Positions 44,744 through 54,873 are shown, counted from the stretch's first letter. The stretch is DNA of 64,000 nt from Staphylococcus capitis subsp. capitis (GCF_040739495.1 NZ_CP145263.1:62001-126000); one strand, 5' to 3'. Numbers and translations: made by a program. The notes: a model not told the origin generated them from the sequence alone.

Positions 44744-46402
44744 TTATAAGTTATGTTTATCGATACCTTCAGCAGCTCTAATATCACTAAAGATACAACC
44801 ACCTAAGAAGGTACCTTCAAGTGCACGATAACCGTGAAGACCACCGCCACCAAAGCCAGATGCTTCACCAGCAGCATATAAACCTTGTATAGGTTCACGT
44901 TGTTGGTTGATAGCACGTCCATCTAAATCGGTTTGAATACCACCTAGTGTTTTACGACTAATAATGTTAAGTTTTACTGCAATTAATTTACCACTTTGAT
45001 TACTTAGGAAAGGTTTAGGTTTTGCAGTTCGTACAATTTTATCTCCTAAAAACTGTCGTGCATTATGAATAAATGCTACTTGAGGGTCTTTACTAAATGA
45101 ATTGGTAATTTGCAAATCACGTGATTTAATTTCAGCTTTAATATCTTCGTATTTTAAAAGATCACCATCTACGAGTTCATTCATTTTCTTAACGAGCGTG
45201 CCTAAATCATCGGCAACCACAAAGTCTTCACCTTTTTCCATAAATGCATTCACTGGTGAAGTCGCTTGTTTGCTTAATCGCTCTTTAATTAACAACTGAA
45301 TGTCTTTGTTAGTTAAATCTGGATTTTGTTCTGAACCTGATAACACAAACTCTTTTTTAATGATATCTTCAGTCAAAATAAACCATGAATAGTCATATCC
45401 CGTTTTCATAATAGTTTCCAAAGTGTGTAAAGTATCAAAACCAGGATAATCTGGTGCAGACATACGATGTCCTTCAGCATCAAACCACATTGATGAAGGA
45501 CCAGGAATGATGCGAATCCCATGTTGAGTCCAAATTGGACTATGGTTTTTAATACCTTCTGTATAATGACACATACGATCTTTATTAACGATGTTGACGC
45601 CTGCATTTTCAGAAATACCAATTAAGCGTCCATCAGTAGAGTCAGGCACACCTTGAATCATATGTTCAGGGGCTTGGCCTAGACGTTTAGGCCAATACTT
45701 CTTAATTAATTCGATATTTGCGCCAATACCGCCTGATGTAATAACAAGATGTTCGACATTATATGAAAATTTATCAATTACTTGTCGAGAGGAAGGGGCG
45801 CCACGTTCAACATCACTATCTTCGAGAATATTCCCAGAAATATGGCGTACTTGATTATCTTCAATGTCGATAGATGTGACTTGATGTCTAGGTAAGAAAG
45901 TGACGCGACCTTCTTGCTCTTGTTGAAGGACATAATTACTAAATGGTTCTACAAGACCAGGGCCTGTTCCCCATGTAATATGGAAACGAGGAACTGAATT
46001 ACCGTGACCCGATGCTGAAGCGCCACCACGTTCAGCCCAACCTAAAATTGGAGTTAATTTAACGCCCATACGATTTAAGTAGTCTTCCTTTTCATATGTT
46101 GCGAATTTAACATAAGCTTTTGCCCATTGTTCAGCTCAATAGTCCTCGCCATCAAGACGGTCGAACTGTGCTGAGCCTAACCAGTCATTGAGTGCTAATT
46201 CATAAGAATCTTTGACACCATAACGACGTTGCACTTTTGAATTGACTAAGAATAAGCCTCCGAATGACCAGTATGCTTGGCCACCAATAGCTTGTCTAGG
46301 TTCTTGGTCGATTAAAGTCACATGGTACCCCTTCTTAAGAAGTTCCGTTGCAGCTACGAGACCACTTAAACCGGCACCGATGATATGTACAGTTTTAGTC
46401 AT
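44744..46402 (-). pseudogene. FAD-binding dehydrogenase (COG3573-like), disrupted by a TGA codon
   Basis: On the minus strand an FAD flavoprotein begins MTKTVHIIGAGLSGLVAATE (GxGxxG) and runs through IGGQAYWSFGGLF and GVKDSYELALNDWLG to residue 88 (DGEDY). A TGA stop follows (46136-46138). The same frame continues directly with AEQWAKAYVKFATYEKEDYL, GGIGAN, and AAGEASGFGGGGLHGYRALEG at the FAD-binding end, to the stop at 44744. In relatives a Trp sits at this point, so TGG to TGA is the likely single mutation. The intact protein would have 552 residues. Restart at the internal ATG 46069 would give 441 residues lacking the FAD-binding N-terminus. AAAGGAG precedes the start. A MarR gene is divergent. 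Confidence 0.87.
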
Positions 46403-46498
46403 GAATATACTCCTTTATAAATTTTCGATTTTTATATGTAATATGCACAAGTTAACACATATTTTATCATTAAGTTCCCCTGACGCATAACCTTTATA

Positions 46499-46534
46499 TG
46501 AAAATGAACACCACTATTGTGAACTTCATTTTCA
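46499..46534. promoter_or_regulatory. Inverted repeat between the FAD dehydrogenase and marR genes
   Basis: TGAAAATGAA (46499-46508) and TTCATTTTCA (46525-46534) are a perfect 10-base inverted repeat with a 16-base spacer, inside the divergent promoter region. It is a plausible operator for the adjacent MarR regulator acting on both genes. Confidence 0.6.
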
Positions 46535-46626
46535 AATGAATAAAATAATCCATGTTTATTTCTACAAAAGAAGCAACAATGTATAATAAGATTAAAATAA
46601 CCAAAGACATCAATGGAGGTGCAAGA

Positions 46627-47049
46627 ATGACACAAATCAACGGAATAGACGAGTGGGTTGAAGTTACAGAATATTTTCGATACATCGAGGACATGATTGA
46701 GCGTAATTTCAAACAAAACTATGGTGTTAGTTTAAGAGAGTTCTATGTACTTCATGAATTATATAAAGCGCAAGATAATAAGTATAAAATTAATGATTTA
46801 ATAAAAGAAGTGAAATTGAGTCAGAGTGCGATGTCGCGTCTCATAGATCGACTGCGGTCTCCGAAGAAAGCATTAATATGTAAGGATATGAGTGAAGAAG
46901 ATCAACGTGCGACGTATATTTATCTTACAGACAAAGGCAATTCTATTGTTCAACAACTCATGAAAGATTATAGAAAGTTAATTAGCAAAGTCGATATCGA
47001 AAGTATTGAACGACAAATAAAAAGAGCTAAACGTGCTAATTTATCTTAA
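46627..47049 (+). CDS. MarR-family transcriptional regulator
   Basis: A 140-residue winged-helix regulator. FYVLHELYKAQDNKYKINDLIKEVKLSQSAMSRLIDRL is the HTH, followed by the wing with DQRATYIYLTDKGNSIVQQL. ATG 46627 has GGAGGTG upstream; the longer frame from 46552 is excluded because it would bury that RBS. It is followed 42 bases later by a MepB-like gene, echoing the mepR-mepA-mepB order of S. aureus but without the MATE pump. It is divergent from the disrupted FAD dehydrogenase, and an inverted repeat lies between them. Confidence 0.85.
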   Translation: MTQINGIDEWVEVTEYFRYIEDMIERNFKQNYGVSLREFYVLHELYKAQDNKYKINDLIKEVKLSQSAMSRLIDRLRSPKKALICKDMSEEDQRATYIYLTDKGNSIVQQLMKDYRKLISKVDIESIERQIKRAKRANLS

Positions 47050-47091
47050 ATCATAATAGCGTTAATTATTAAACAAAAGGTGCGACTGTAA

Positions 47092-47580
47092 ATGACATTT
47101 AAGTCTGTTCAATTGATGGAAGATTTAGTGAGAAATTTGAATATAAACTTTGAAATATATGCTAATGAAAAATGGAATAAAGAATATGAAGCACTAGATT
47201 TGAGTATTAATCATATAAAATGTAAAAGCAGATTAGCTAAGAAAACGAATAAAAAACAGGGATATTTCAAAACATTATGGACTAAAGATTCGATGTCAGT
47301 TAATCAACCATTTGAGTATGCTAATTTTCCTGAGAAATTAATAGTAAATGTGATTGATAAGGACAAACTGGGCCAATTTATCTTTCCAAAAGATGAATTA
47401 TTAAAACGAGAGATATTAAGTAATCATTTTAAGAAAGGTAAAATGGCCTTTAGAGTTTATCCTAGTTGGGTTACACACTTAAATTCTACTGCCCTAAAAA
47501 CGCAAGTATGGCAGAGTAAATATTTTATAGACTTAACGGAAAACATTGATAAACAGACTATATTAAGGTTATATGGGTAG
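47092..47580 (+). CDS. MepB-like protein
   Basis: A 162-residue protein with the MepB-family core: RLAKKTNKKQGYFKTLWTKD followed by NQPFEYANFPEKLIVNVIDKDKLGQFIFPKDELLKREILS. No signal peptide or membrane segment. The biochemical function of MepB is not known; in S. aureus it is co-transcribed with the MepR regulator and MepA drug efflux pump. The RBS is weak (AAAGGTGCGAC, with a 10-base gap). It is probably read together with the MarR gene upstream. Confidence 0.72.
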   Translation: MTFKSVQLMEDLVRNLNINFEIYANEKWNKEYEALDLSINHIKCKSRLAKKTNKKQGYFKTLWTKDSMSVNQPFEYANFPEKLIVNVIDKDKLGQFIFPKDELLKREILSNHFKKGKMAFRVYPSWVTHLNSTALKTQVWQSKYFIDLTENIDKQTILRLYG

Positions 47581-47632
47581 ATATGAATTTAAAATGACTG
47601 CTTTTTATCTATTAATATATTTGCTAGTTGGA

Positions 47633-48735
47633 CTAATAAACCAATACTACAAATAAAAATAGATAAACTAGCATGTTTATATTGTGAGTGATAAATAATA
47701 ATGAACCACATAAAGCTGATCCAATACTACTTCCCAAGTAATTAACTGAGCTATTTAATGCTACTGCAGTCTCACCATAACTTTTATAATTTTTAATAAG
47801 TATATGTTGTTGAGGAGCCTGTGTAGCCCAACCCATAGCGCCCCAAAGTAAAAAAGGGAGGCAGCTCGCGATAGGTGTGTGGATTGAGATAGGTAGAAGT
47901 ATGAAGCTAAATAAAAGAAGTATCATTATACTTAGCACAATTAGGTTAGTAAACTTAAACCTATCTATAATAAACCCAATACTAAAGCTTCCTATCAAGC
48001 CTCCAACACCCCACAACATCAAATAAGTAGTAAGAGAATAGATACTTTGATAATGTTCAACAATTTTACTTAAATAGGTATATAAACCTAAACTAGCGAT
48101 TGCTGCACACACTGTAACTGTCATTATTCGAATAATATGAGGATGTATAAATAGCTTAAATCTTTCTTTGATACTTTTGGTGGAGTCGGGGCAAATATTG
48201 CTCTAAAGTGAATAGCTATAAGTACACACGTTAGGGTACTTATTAAGACAATAAATAATAAAGTGACTCTCCAAGAGGTTAAATTTGATATTTGAATACC
48301 TAAAGGTACCCCGATGACAGTACCTATACTCATGCCTCCAACCACAGTTGCAAGAGCTTTCCCTCTATTTTTATTCTCCACTAATTGACTGCCTGTACTA
48401 ACTGCCATTGGAGAAAAGATGCCTGCACCTAATCCAGCAATTGCTCTTGCCAAGAGATAAATAGGTAAATTAACTGCCAAAGATGTCATGATGTTCGCAA
48501 AAATAAAGATGATTAGAGCGAATATAAGTGTTTGCTTAACATTAATCTTAGCTAAAAAGATGGAAAATAATGGCGCAGAAATTGCAAATACAAGTGTAAA
48601 TATTGTTACACCTTGTCCGATTGCAGTACTTGATTGATTTAAACTTCTACTCATTTCAGGGATTAAGCCTGCGACGATATAAGTATCCATACCTAATGAA
48701 AACATTCCCAAGGCTAATATTAGTATTTTCTTCAT
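47633..48735 (-). pseudogene. MFS exporter, frameshifted in an A-tract
   Basis: On the minus strand a DHA1-type MFS protein begins at 48735 (MKKILILALGMFSLGMDTYI, then GRGxA-type loop VENKNRGKALATVVGGMSIGTVIGVPLG). At about 48175-48178 the reading frame is lost after PTPPK; the expected continuation (IKERFKLFIHPHIIRIMTVTVCAA) is present in another frame and runs on to 47633. Adding one A to the AAAA of CCAAAAGTATC restores a single protein of about 367 residues. The second part also has an ATG (48124), but half a transporter should not work. AGGAGG precedes the start. It is divergent from the LysR gene, a typical regulator-exporter pair. Confidence 0.83.
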
Positions 48736-48860
48736 AATAACCTCCTGTGCAAAACTAAATAGTTTTTAATAATGTAAATTAAGGTTAGTATTTAAATATA
48801 AAACTTGGAATAATAAAAGAGTTTCATGGTGTATTAACTAAAAGTTTCAAGGGGATTAAT

Positions 48861-49676
48861 ATGGAGACAGATTATATTAGAGATATATTGGAAGTGGCTA
48901 AATATAATAGCTTTAACAAAGCATCAGAGGTAATGAATATCAGCACGCCTGCAATACGAAAAAGAGTTACTTCAGTCGAAAATGAATTAAATCAACAAAT
49001 ATTCATAAGAAACAGAAAAGGTGTGTTCTTAACTAAAGAAGGTCAATCAATACTAGAGAAACTAAATAAAATTTATGAAGAAGTTGAAAAAGTAAAAATT
49101 AGTAACTCACAGATAAACAAAAGAGACATAAAAGTAGGGTTACTTCCGAGTATTAACCCACATAATATTAAAAAAATTGAAGAAACTGAGGATTTGAATT
49201 TTCAATATATAATTAATGATAATACAGCTAGCTTGATAGAATCATTAAAAATTAAAGAAATAGATGTAGCTATTGGCGATATCGGTAACGTGGCGATAAA
49301 GAACTTTTATGCTCAAAAGTTTTATGAAGAAGATTACTTCATAGTCTATTCTAAAAGACGAGAAAAGTTGAATAATTCATTGTTAAATCTTGGTAATGAA
49401 AGAATTTACATTCAAACACCACCATGTGACACACTGCATTTTTTAAACAAAGTTTTAAAAATTAAAGAAGATCTATTAGTTTACAACGATTATTTTGAGA
49501 CAATTTTAGCCAATGTCTCTGCAAATAAAGGTATAACTCTTTTACCAGAATCATACTTGGATAAGGTAAGTGATAACCTTAATTATATAAAGCTTGAAGA
49601 ATACGTACGTGAAATAGGTCTCATATCATCTAGTGAATCGTCAAACGCGTATGTAAATGAGATATTAAGCAATTAG
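48861..49676 (+). CDS. LysR-family transcriptional regulator
   Basis: A 271-residue LysR protein, slightly shorter than the usual 290-300. The HTH is in residues about 3-60 (ILEVAKYNSFNKASEVMNISTPAIRKRVTSVENELNQQIFIRNRKGVFLTKEGQ), and the effector domain contains VGLLPSINPHN, IDVAIGDIG and KGITLLPESYLD. AAGGGG precedes ATG 48861. Divergent orientation from the MFS gene 125 bases away suggests it controls that exporter, which is now broken. The gene is unusually AT-rich, hinting at acquisition of the pair. Confidence 0.85.
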   Translation: METDYIRDILEVAKYNSFNKASEVMNISTPAIRKRVTSVENELNQQIFIRNRKGVFLTKEGQSILEKLNKIYEEVEKVKISNSQINKRDIKVGLLPSINPHNIKKIEETEDLNFQYIINDNTASLIESLKIKEIDVAIGDIGNVAIKNFYAQKFYEEDYFIVYSKRREKLNNSLLNLGNERIYIQTPPCDTLHFLNKVLKIKEDLLVYNDYFETILANVSANKGITLLPESYLDKVSDNLNYIKLEEYVREIGLISSSESSNAYVNEILSN

Positions 49677-49831
49677 TTTATACAAGGATCTCAGCATAAA
49701 AGCAATCATTACACAAAAGTTTTAATGAAAATTATATCTATGATAAATGCCTTTGTTGCAAAAGTGTAATCTTTCTTTCGCTCAAATTATTCATTATACT
49801 GGATGTGTAATTATGAAAAGGGGTGGAGGAT

Positions 49832-50341
49832 ATGGATGTTAGATTTCCTATAGGAGAATTAGAGTTACCGAACAAAGTAACTTTAGTTGATGTGAACCAA
49901 TGGATGAGTGAAGTAGAAACATATATTGATCAACTAAAAAATGTTGTTAATGACCTATCAGATGAGCAACTAACTAAAAAATATCGAGAAGGTAGTTGGA
50001 CAGTTAGACAACTTGTACATCATATTGCAGACTCTCAAATGCAATTATTTAGCCGCTTAAAGTTAGCCTTAACTGAGGAACACCCATCAGCACCTGAGTT
50101 TGACCAAAATCAGTGGGTGGATTTAGCAGACTCAAGTTTACCTATCGAAATTTCTATACAATTACTAGATGCCCTAAATCAACGTGTTGTTGCTATTGGT
50201 AAAAACGTATCAAACTCGGACCTTGAAAGGAAAGTTAATTTAGAGGGAACAGGTGACTTAACCGTAGCATTCTTATTGGCTAAATTATCATGGCATGAGC
50301 GTCATCATCTAGAACACATTAAAATTGCACTTTCAAATTAA
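49832..50341 (+). CDS. YfiT-type DinB-fold thiol transferase (putative bacillithiol transferase)
   Basis: A 169-residue DinB/YfiT-like protein. It begins MDVRFPIGELELP as in Bacillus YfiT. The three-His metal site of the four-helix bundle is visible as VHHIADSQ near residue 64 and WHERHHLEHI near residues 155-164. The family uses bacillithiol to modify xenobiotics, which fits an organism that also has FosB. ATG 49832 is chosen because family homology starts there; GTG 49823 lies inside the GGGGTGGAGGA ribosome binding region. Confidence 0.83.
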   Translation: MDVRFPIGELELPNKVTLVDVNQWMSEVETYIDQLKNVVNDLSDEQLTKKYREGSWTVRQLVHHIADSQMQLFSRLKLALTEEHPSAPEFDQNQWVDLADSSLPIEISIQLLDALNQRVVAIGKNVSNSDLERKVNLEGTGDLTVAFLLAKLSWHERHHLEHIKIALSN

Positions 50342-50550
50342 GACAGAGGGTTGTCTAATAATATGACGAAAGTCAAAAGGATGGGACAATATTGTCTTAT
50401 CCTTATTACAATGATGTATTAATATTACTCTTGTTTAGACGCACTTTGGACAAACCTTTCATCTATGAAAGAAACTAACTGCAAAATGTAAGATTAGGTA
50501 AATGCACGAAATTTTTCAGCCTCCTATCATAAAGATAAGGAGGTTATGTT

Positions 50551-51555
50551 ATGGATAAGAAGCGTATAGTTGAGTTAGATATTATTCGAGGCATAGCGAT
50601 TTCAGTCGTTCTTTTTGCAAATGTTTCAGAAGTGTTGCCCATTTTCGGAGATGAAAAGAAACCTCATTTTACAAGTCTAGATTGTATGATTAAACAATTT
50701 TTCTCACTATTTATAGATGGACGTTTTATTATGTTGTTTACTTTATTATTTGGTATCGGAATGGGCATATTTATGAATAATGCGCGTAAAAAATCACTTT
50801 CACCGTTAAAGCTGATGTTTAGACGTTTACTCTTTCTATTTGTCGTAGGTATCTTTGGTATGATTTTATCATTACCATACGCAGAATATGCAATATGTGG
50901 CGCTGTCATCATGTGGTTATTCTTATTACCTCAAGCACGCTATAATTTATGGATTTCAATTCTTACACTATTAAGCATCATTATCATGACATTTGTAGAT
51001 ACGAATTCCAACTTATATTTAATTGATGCAATGGCAGTGATGCTATTTGGGATGTACATGTCACAAAGTGGTATGATTTATAGATTTAAGCACCATCGTA
51101 AGTTTTTCTTAAATACATTCCTTATTTGCTTAGCAGCTATTATTGTTTTAATCGGAATAAAGTATATTGGTTCTAATTTATCATGGATGAATATAGAAGA
51201 CTTAGTCACACCATTCCAAACGCTCATTTACTTCATAATACTATTATTCATTACTGATAAAGAGAGTGTTCAACGTCTTTTAGTACCTTTTGAAAAGTTA
51301 GGTAAAACAGCGTTTACGAATTTTATGGCTCAAATGTTATTACTATATTTCTTTATAAGATTTGTGTTCCCATATAATCATCCAACACCAATTCAATCAA
51401 TCTGTATTGCGCTACCTATCCTCATAATAAGTATGTTAGTGACACATTGGTGGCTTAAACGTTATCGTAAAGGCCCTCTTGAAGCGTTGTGGCGTAAATG
51501 GACCTATAAAAATGTACCTAAGAAAGTAAAAGTCGCTAAAGAAATTAATTCATAA
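50551..51555 (+). CDS. DUF418-family membrane protein
   Basis: A 334-residue protein with about eight membrane segments. The opening KRIVELDIIRGIAISVVLFANV and the terminal KRYRKGPLEALWRKWTY are hallmarks of DUF418 (YeiB-like) proteins. GGAGG precedes ATG 50551. The function is not established; similar proteins are sometimes compared with acyltransferase-type membrane proteins. Preceded by a gap (50342-50550) with a small hairpin (AAGGAT...ATCCTT around 50379-50406). Confidence 0.83.
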   Translation: MDKKRIVELDIIRGIAISVVLFANVSEVLPIFGDEKKPHFTSLDCMIKQFFSLFIDGRFIMLFTLLFGIGMGIFMNNARKKSLSPLKLMFRRLLFLFVVGIFGMILSLPYAEYAICGAVIMWLFLLPQARYNLWISILTLLSIIIMTFVDTNSNLYLIDAMAVMLFGMYMSQSGMIYRFKHHRKFFLNTFLICLAAIIVLIGIKYIGSNLSWMNIEDLVTPFQTLIYFIILLFITDKESVQRLLVPFEKLGKTAFTNFMAQMLLLYFFIRFVFPYNHPTPIQSICIALPILIISMLVTHWWLKRYRKGPLEALWRKWTYKNVPKKVKVAKEINS

Positions 51556-51635
51556 AGTCCCTATTAAGAATAGTGTTTTATAAACCTTTCAATGTGTAAT
51601 AGGTTAATTAATAAAAGAATTAAGGGGGAATAAAA

Positions 51636-51845
51636 ATGACTAAAGAGAAAGGTTGCGTGAAGTGTGGTCATACGGAAATAGAAGAAGGAACACTATCTGC
51701 TACAGGATCAGGTTTATCGAAAATGTTTGATGTTCAGCACAATAACTTTAAAACAATCACATGTACGAATTGTGGTTATACCGAGTTTTACAAGGAAAGT
51801 TCTAACCGTGCAAGTGACTTCATAGACTTATTCTTTGGGGGATAA
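51636..51845 (+). CDS. Small zinc-ribbon protein
   Basis: A 69-residue protein with two CxxC pairs, CVKCGH (residues about 6-11) and CTNCGY (about 44-49), forming a single zinc ribbon. The segment ATGSGLSKMFDVQHNNFKTITC is typical of Zn-ribbon nucleic-acid-binding-like proteins (YlzI/PF09855-type). AAGGGGG precedes ATG 51636. Function unknown. Ends FFGG. Confidence 0.85.
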   Translation: MTKEKGCVKCGHTEIEEGTLSATGSGLSKMFDVQHNNFKTITCTNCGYTEFYKESSNRASDFIDLFFGG

Positions 51846-51964
51846 TCATTTTTTTGAATCCAAATCTCATGCGTTATTAATTAAAATTCATTTTTTACCA
51901 AATATCTTTAAACAGATTTGTATCATTCATAGTAAAGAATTAGTAAACTAAATAAACATACTAT

Positions 51965-51996
51965 AAAATGAGCTGAAATAACGCTCATTTTTTATT
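51965..51996 (+). terminator. Terminator after the zinc-ribbon gene
   Basis: AAAATGAGC (51965-51973) pairs with GCTCATTTT (51983-51991), followed by T. Confidence 0.75.
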
Positions 51997-52020
51997 TTAC
52001 ATAAAGTGAGGGGGCTTCTA

Positions 52021-52923
52021 ATGACATCTGAGTATAAAAAAGGAATATTTTTTGCGTTAGGTGCTTACGTTTTATGGGGGATACTCCCTATTTATTGGGA
52101 ACTTATAGATCATATTGGTGCATTTGAAATTCTTGCTTTTAGAATTATTTTCTCAATGATATTTATGATTCTTCTGCTTGTAGTAGGGCGCAAACAACGA
52201 GAGGCGTTCCTTAGAGATGTGAATCAATTATTTATACATCCTGTACAACTTGTAGCAATTATTGTAGCGGGATATGTAATCACGATAAATTGGGGAACTT
52301 TTATATGGGCAGTAACAAATGGTCATGTACTTCAATCAAGTTTAGGTTATTATATTAATCCACTTGTCAGTATCGTGCTAGCACTCATTTTCCTAAAAGA
52401 GAGATTTAACAAATTTGAATGGTTAGCCATCATCTTTGCATTAATAGGTGTACTCTATATGACTATTAAAATAGGTGAATTTCCATTCGTATCTATCATG
52501 CTCGCCTTATCATTTGGTGTATATGGACTCCTTAAAAAGATTGTACATATCGATGCGATTAGCAGTATAGCGATAGAGTGTATTGTCACTGCGCCAGCGG
52601 GAATAATTTATGTTATCTACTTATGGCAACAACATCACATGACGTTTGGATTTAATATGTCGTCATTTTGGCTTGTCTTCTCAGGGGCAGTAACAGCAAT
52701 CCCACTAATATTGTTCTCAGCAGGAGCGAAACGTATACCATTATCACTTACAGGTTTTATTCAGTATGTAGGACCAACAATTATGTTTATTCTTGGCATT
52801 TTCGTCTTTAAAGAAAAGTTTGATGTACATCAATTAATTACATTTATATTTATATGGATTGGAATTATTCTATATAGTATTTCGCAATATATGAATATTA
52901 AGAGAAATCCAATTGCGAAATAA
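52021..52923 (+). CDS. rarD: RarD-type EamA/DMT transporter
   Basis: A 300-residue, 10-TM drug/metabolite transporter with two EamA halves. It matches RarD from its first segment (KGIFFALGAYVLWGILPIYWELIDHIGAFEILAFRI), through YYINPLVSIVLALIFLKERF, to GFIQYVGPTIMFILGIFVFKE. ATG 52021 has GAGGGGG upstream; the GTG at 52006 precedes that RBS. The substrate is unknown. Followed by a shared terminator with the convergent anion carrier gene. Confidence 0.85.
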   Translation: MTSEYKKGIFFALGAYVLWGILPIYWELIDHIGAFEILAFRIIFSMIFMILLLVVGRKQREAFLRDVNQLFIHPVQLVAIIVAGYVITINWGTFIWAVTNGHVLQSSLGYYINPLVSIVLALIFLKERFNKFEWLAIIFALIGVLYMTIKIGEFPFVSIMLALSFGVYGLLKKIVHIDAISSIAIECIVTAPAGIIYVIYLWQQHHMTFGFNMSSFWLVFSGAVTAIPLILFSAGAKRIPLSLTGFIQYVGPTIMFILGIFVFKEKFDVHQLITFIFIWIGIILYSISQYMNIKRNPIAK

Positions 52924-52953
52924 ACGCTTCGTGAGAAAGTATATTAAATAAGA

Positions 52954-52985
52954 AAAGAATCGCTCATTTGAGCGATTCTTTTTTA
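52954..52985. terminator. Bidirectional terminator
   Basis: AAGAATCGCTC / GAGCGATTCTT (52955-52980) flanked by A and T tracts, between convergent genes. Confidence 0.88.
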
Positions 52986-52998
52986 TCATGTTCAAAAA

Positions 52999-54417
52999 TT
53001 ACATCATTCCAATTAATTTCATCCATAATGAACCTAATCCAATCCAAATAATAAAGTAAACGATACCGAGTACAAGGTTCATAAGCCACCAACGTTTCTG
53101 TGATACATAGCCAGAAGCATAAAGAATTGGTGCTGGACCACTACTATAGTGCGTAGTTGAGGCTAGTAAATTACCGAAGAAACCTAACATCAATGCACTG
53201 AATAACGGTGGCGCACCAGCTGCTACTGCAACCCCAAGTAACGCGGCATACATGGCACTGACGTGTGCAGTTGCACTCGCGAATAAATAGTGTGAGTAGA
53301 AGAAAAATAGAATGAGTAAAACTAACACTATTGGCCAACTAAAGCCACCTAAACTATGTGCGATGAGTTTACTTAACCAAGGAATAAAGCCTAATTTATT
53401 TAATTGATCTGCCATTAATACGAGTACCGAGAACCAAACAAGTGTATTCCAGGCACCTGTTTCATTTAATATATCTTTCCAATTTAATACGCCTGTAAGT
53501 AAGAGAAGAGATAACGCGATAAAGGCTGTTAACGTCGCATCAATATTGATAAAGCTACCAGTTATCCAAAGTATTAACGCTACGATAAAAATCCCAATCA
53601 TAAATTTCTCAGCTAATGAAATTTTGCCCATTTCCTCTAATTGTTCAGTAGCCCACTTTTTAGCGTTAGGTGTTTCTTTAACAGTTGGAGGGTACATTTT
53701 ATAAATAATGAATGGGACAACTATTAGTGAAATAAGACCAGGAACGATAGCTGCAACAAACCAATTCATCCAGGTAATATGAACATGAGCGGTCTTCTCA
53801 GCTAAACTTTGAGCGATAGGGTTACCTGCCATTGCGGTTAAGAACATAGCTGCCGTAATAAGGTTACCTTGGAACTCTGTAAATATTAAAAATGCACCCA
53901 TCTTTCTCTCAGTGCCGTCTTTAGGTGTTGAACCAAATGATTCTGAGAGAGATTTAATGATAGGGAACATTATTCCACCTGCACGAGCAGTGTTACTAGG
54001 TGTTGCTGGTGCTAAAATTAAATCTACACCTACAAGGGAATAAGCAAGACCTAGCGTCTTCTTACCAAATAATTTTACGAATTGAAGTGCAATACGTCGG
54101 CCGAGTCCTGTTTTAACAAACCCTCTTGAAATGAAAAAGGCCATAGCGATAAGCCAGATACTACTATTCCCAAAACCTTCAACAGCTGATTTTGTATCCA
54201 TGATGCCAACGAGTACCATAATCGTAAAGCCAATGATAGATACAGCACCGATTGTCATAGGTTGCGTAATACATGCGATAATTGTAGCCACAAAAATTGC
54301 AAACATATACCAAGCTTGGTCATTTAAAGCATCAGGTTTAAAAGGGGTGAGTGCCCAAATAATCAATCCTACAACAATTGGAAGTATGAATTTACGATAT
54401 TTAACCGTATTCTCCAT
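52999..54417 (-). CDS. DASS-family anion:sodium symporter (di/tricarboxylate carrier)
   Basis: A 472-residue carrier with about 12 membrane segments. The two SNT/STA-type substrate and Na+ motifs of the DASS/CitT family appear as LAPATPSNTARAGG and ASATAHVSAMYAALL. Relatives include CitT/TtdT-like and plant-type 2-oxoglutarate/malate carriers, so the likely substrates are C4-C6 dicarboxylates. ATG 54417 follows AAGGA at eight bases; the GTG two codons earlier is less likely. Monocistronic. Confidence 0.85.
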   Translation of the reverse strand: MENTVKYRKFILPIVVGLIIWALTPFKPDALNDQAWYMFAIFVATIIACITQPMTIGAVSIIGFTIMVLVGIMDTKSAVEGFGNSSIWLIAMAFFISRGFVKTGLGRRIALQFVKLFGKKTLGLAYSLVGVDLILAPATPSNTARAGGIMFPIIKSLSESFGSTPKDGTERKMGAFLIFTEFQGNLITAAMFLTAMAGNPIAQSLAEKTAHVHITWMNWFVAAIVPGLISLIVVPFIIYKMYPPTVKETPNAKKWATEQLEEMGKISLAEKFMIGIFIVALILWITGSFINIDATLTAFIALSLLLLTGVLNWKDILNETGAWNTLVWFSVLVLMADQLNKLGFIPWLSKLIAHSLGGFSWPIVLVLLILFFFYSHYLFASATAHVSAMYAALLGVAVAAGAPPLFSALMLGFFGNLLASTTHYSSGPAPILYASGYVSQKRWWLMNLVLGIVYFIIWIGLGSLWMKLIGMM

Positions 54418-54537
54418 CGTCACTTTCCTTCTTTCTGTCTCAAATTAAACTTTTTACATTTCAATAATAGTCTTCTGAAAATGATATGTACAGACCTAAA
54501 AGAATATTAATGAGAAAGATTATCAATAGCGTGCATC

Positions 54538-54873
54538 TTAGCTTTGAAATAAATTTGCCATAGTTTTGAGTGAGTAATAAAGTTGTTCACCTTTAAGAGT
54601 TAATGCGTACTGAACTTTCTTAGGATTATCATTAGTTTCTATTCTACTTACAATATTTTCTGCTTGTAACTCTCTCAATTGATTCGTTAATATTTTCCTA
54701 CTTATACCAGATATACTTCGATGTAATTCATTATAAAAACTTGGTGCTTCAAATAAATAATTGATGATGACACCGTTCCACTTTTTACCTAGGACGCTTA
54801 AAACATATTCTATAGGGCAACCATCACGTATGACCTTATTACAATTACCATAATTTAAAGTATTAAGACTCAT
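54538..54873 (-). CDS. HxlR-family transcriptional regulator
   Basis: A 111-residue winged-helix protein of the HxlR type. CPIEYVLSVLGKKWNGVIINYL is the family signature, with a redox-sensitive-type Cys. NELHRSISGISRKILTNQLRELQAENIVSR is the HTH. An upstream GGAGGG is present. It is divergent from the MBL hydrolase/nitrilase pair, 103 bases away, and is their likely regulator; HxlR proteins often sense aldehydes or quinones. Confidence 0.85.
   Translation of the reverse strand: MSLNTLNYGNCNKVIRDGCPIEYVLSVLGKKWNGVIINYLFEAPSFYNELHRSISGISRKILTNQLRELQAENIVSRIETNDNPKKVQYALTLKGEQLYYSLKTMANLFQS

Noticed and set aside
50379..50406. GACAATATTGTC-centred hairpin as a terminator
   Set aside because: It has good symmetry but no T run and lies about 40 bases after the YfiT gene, so it is mentioned only in passing.
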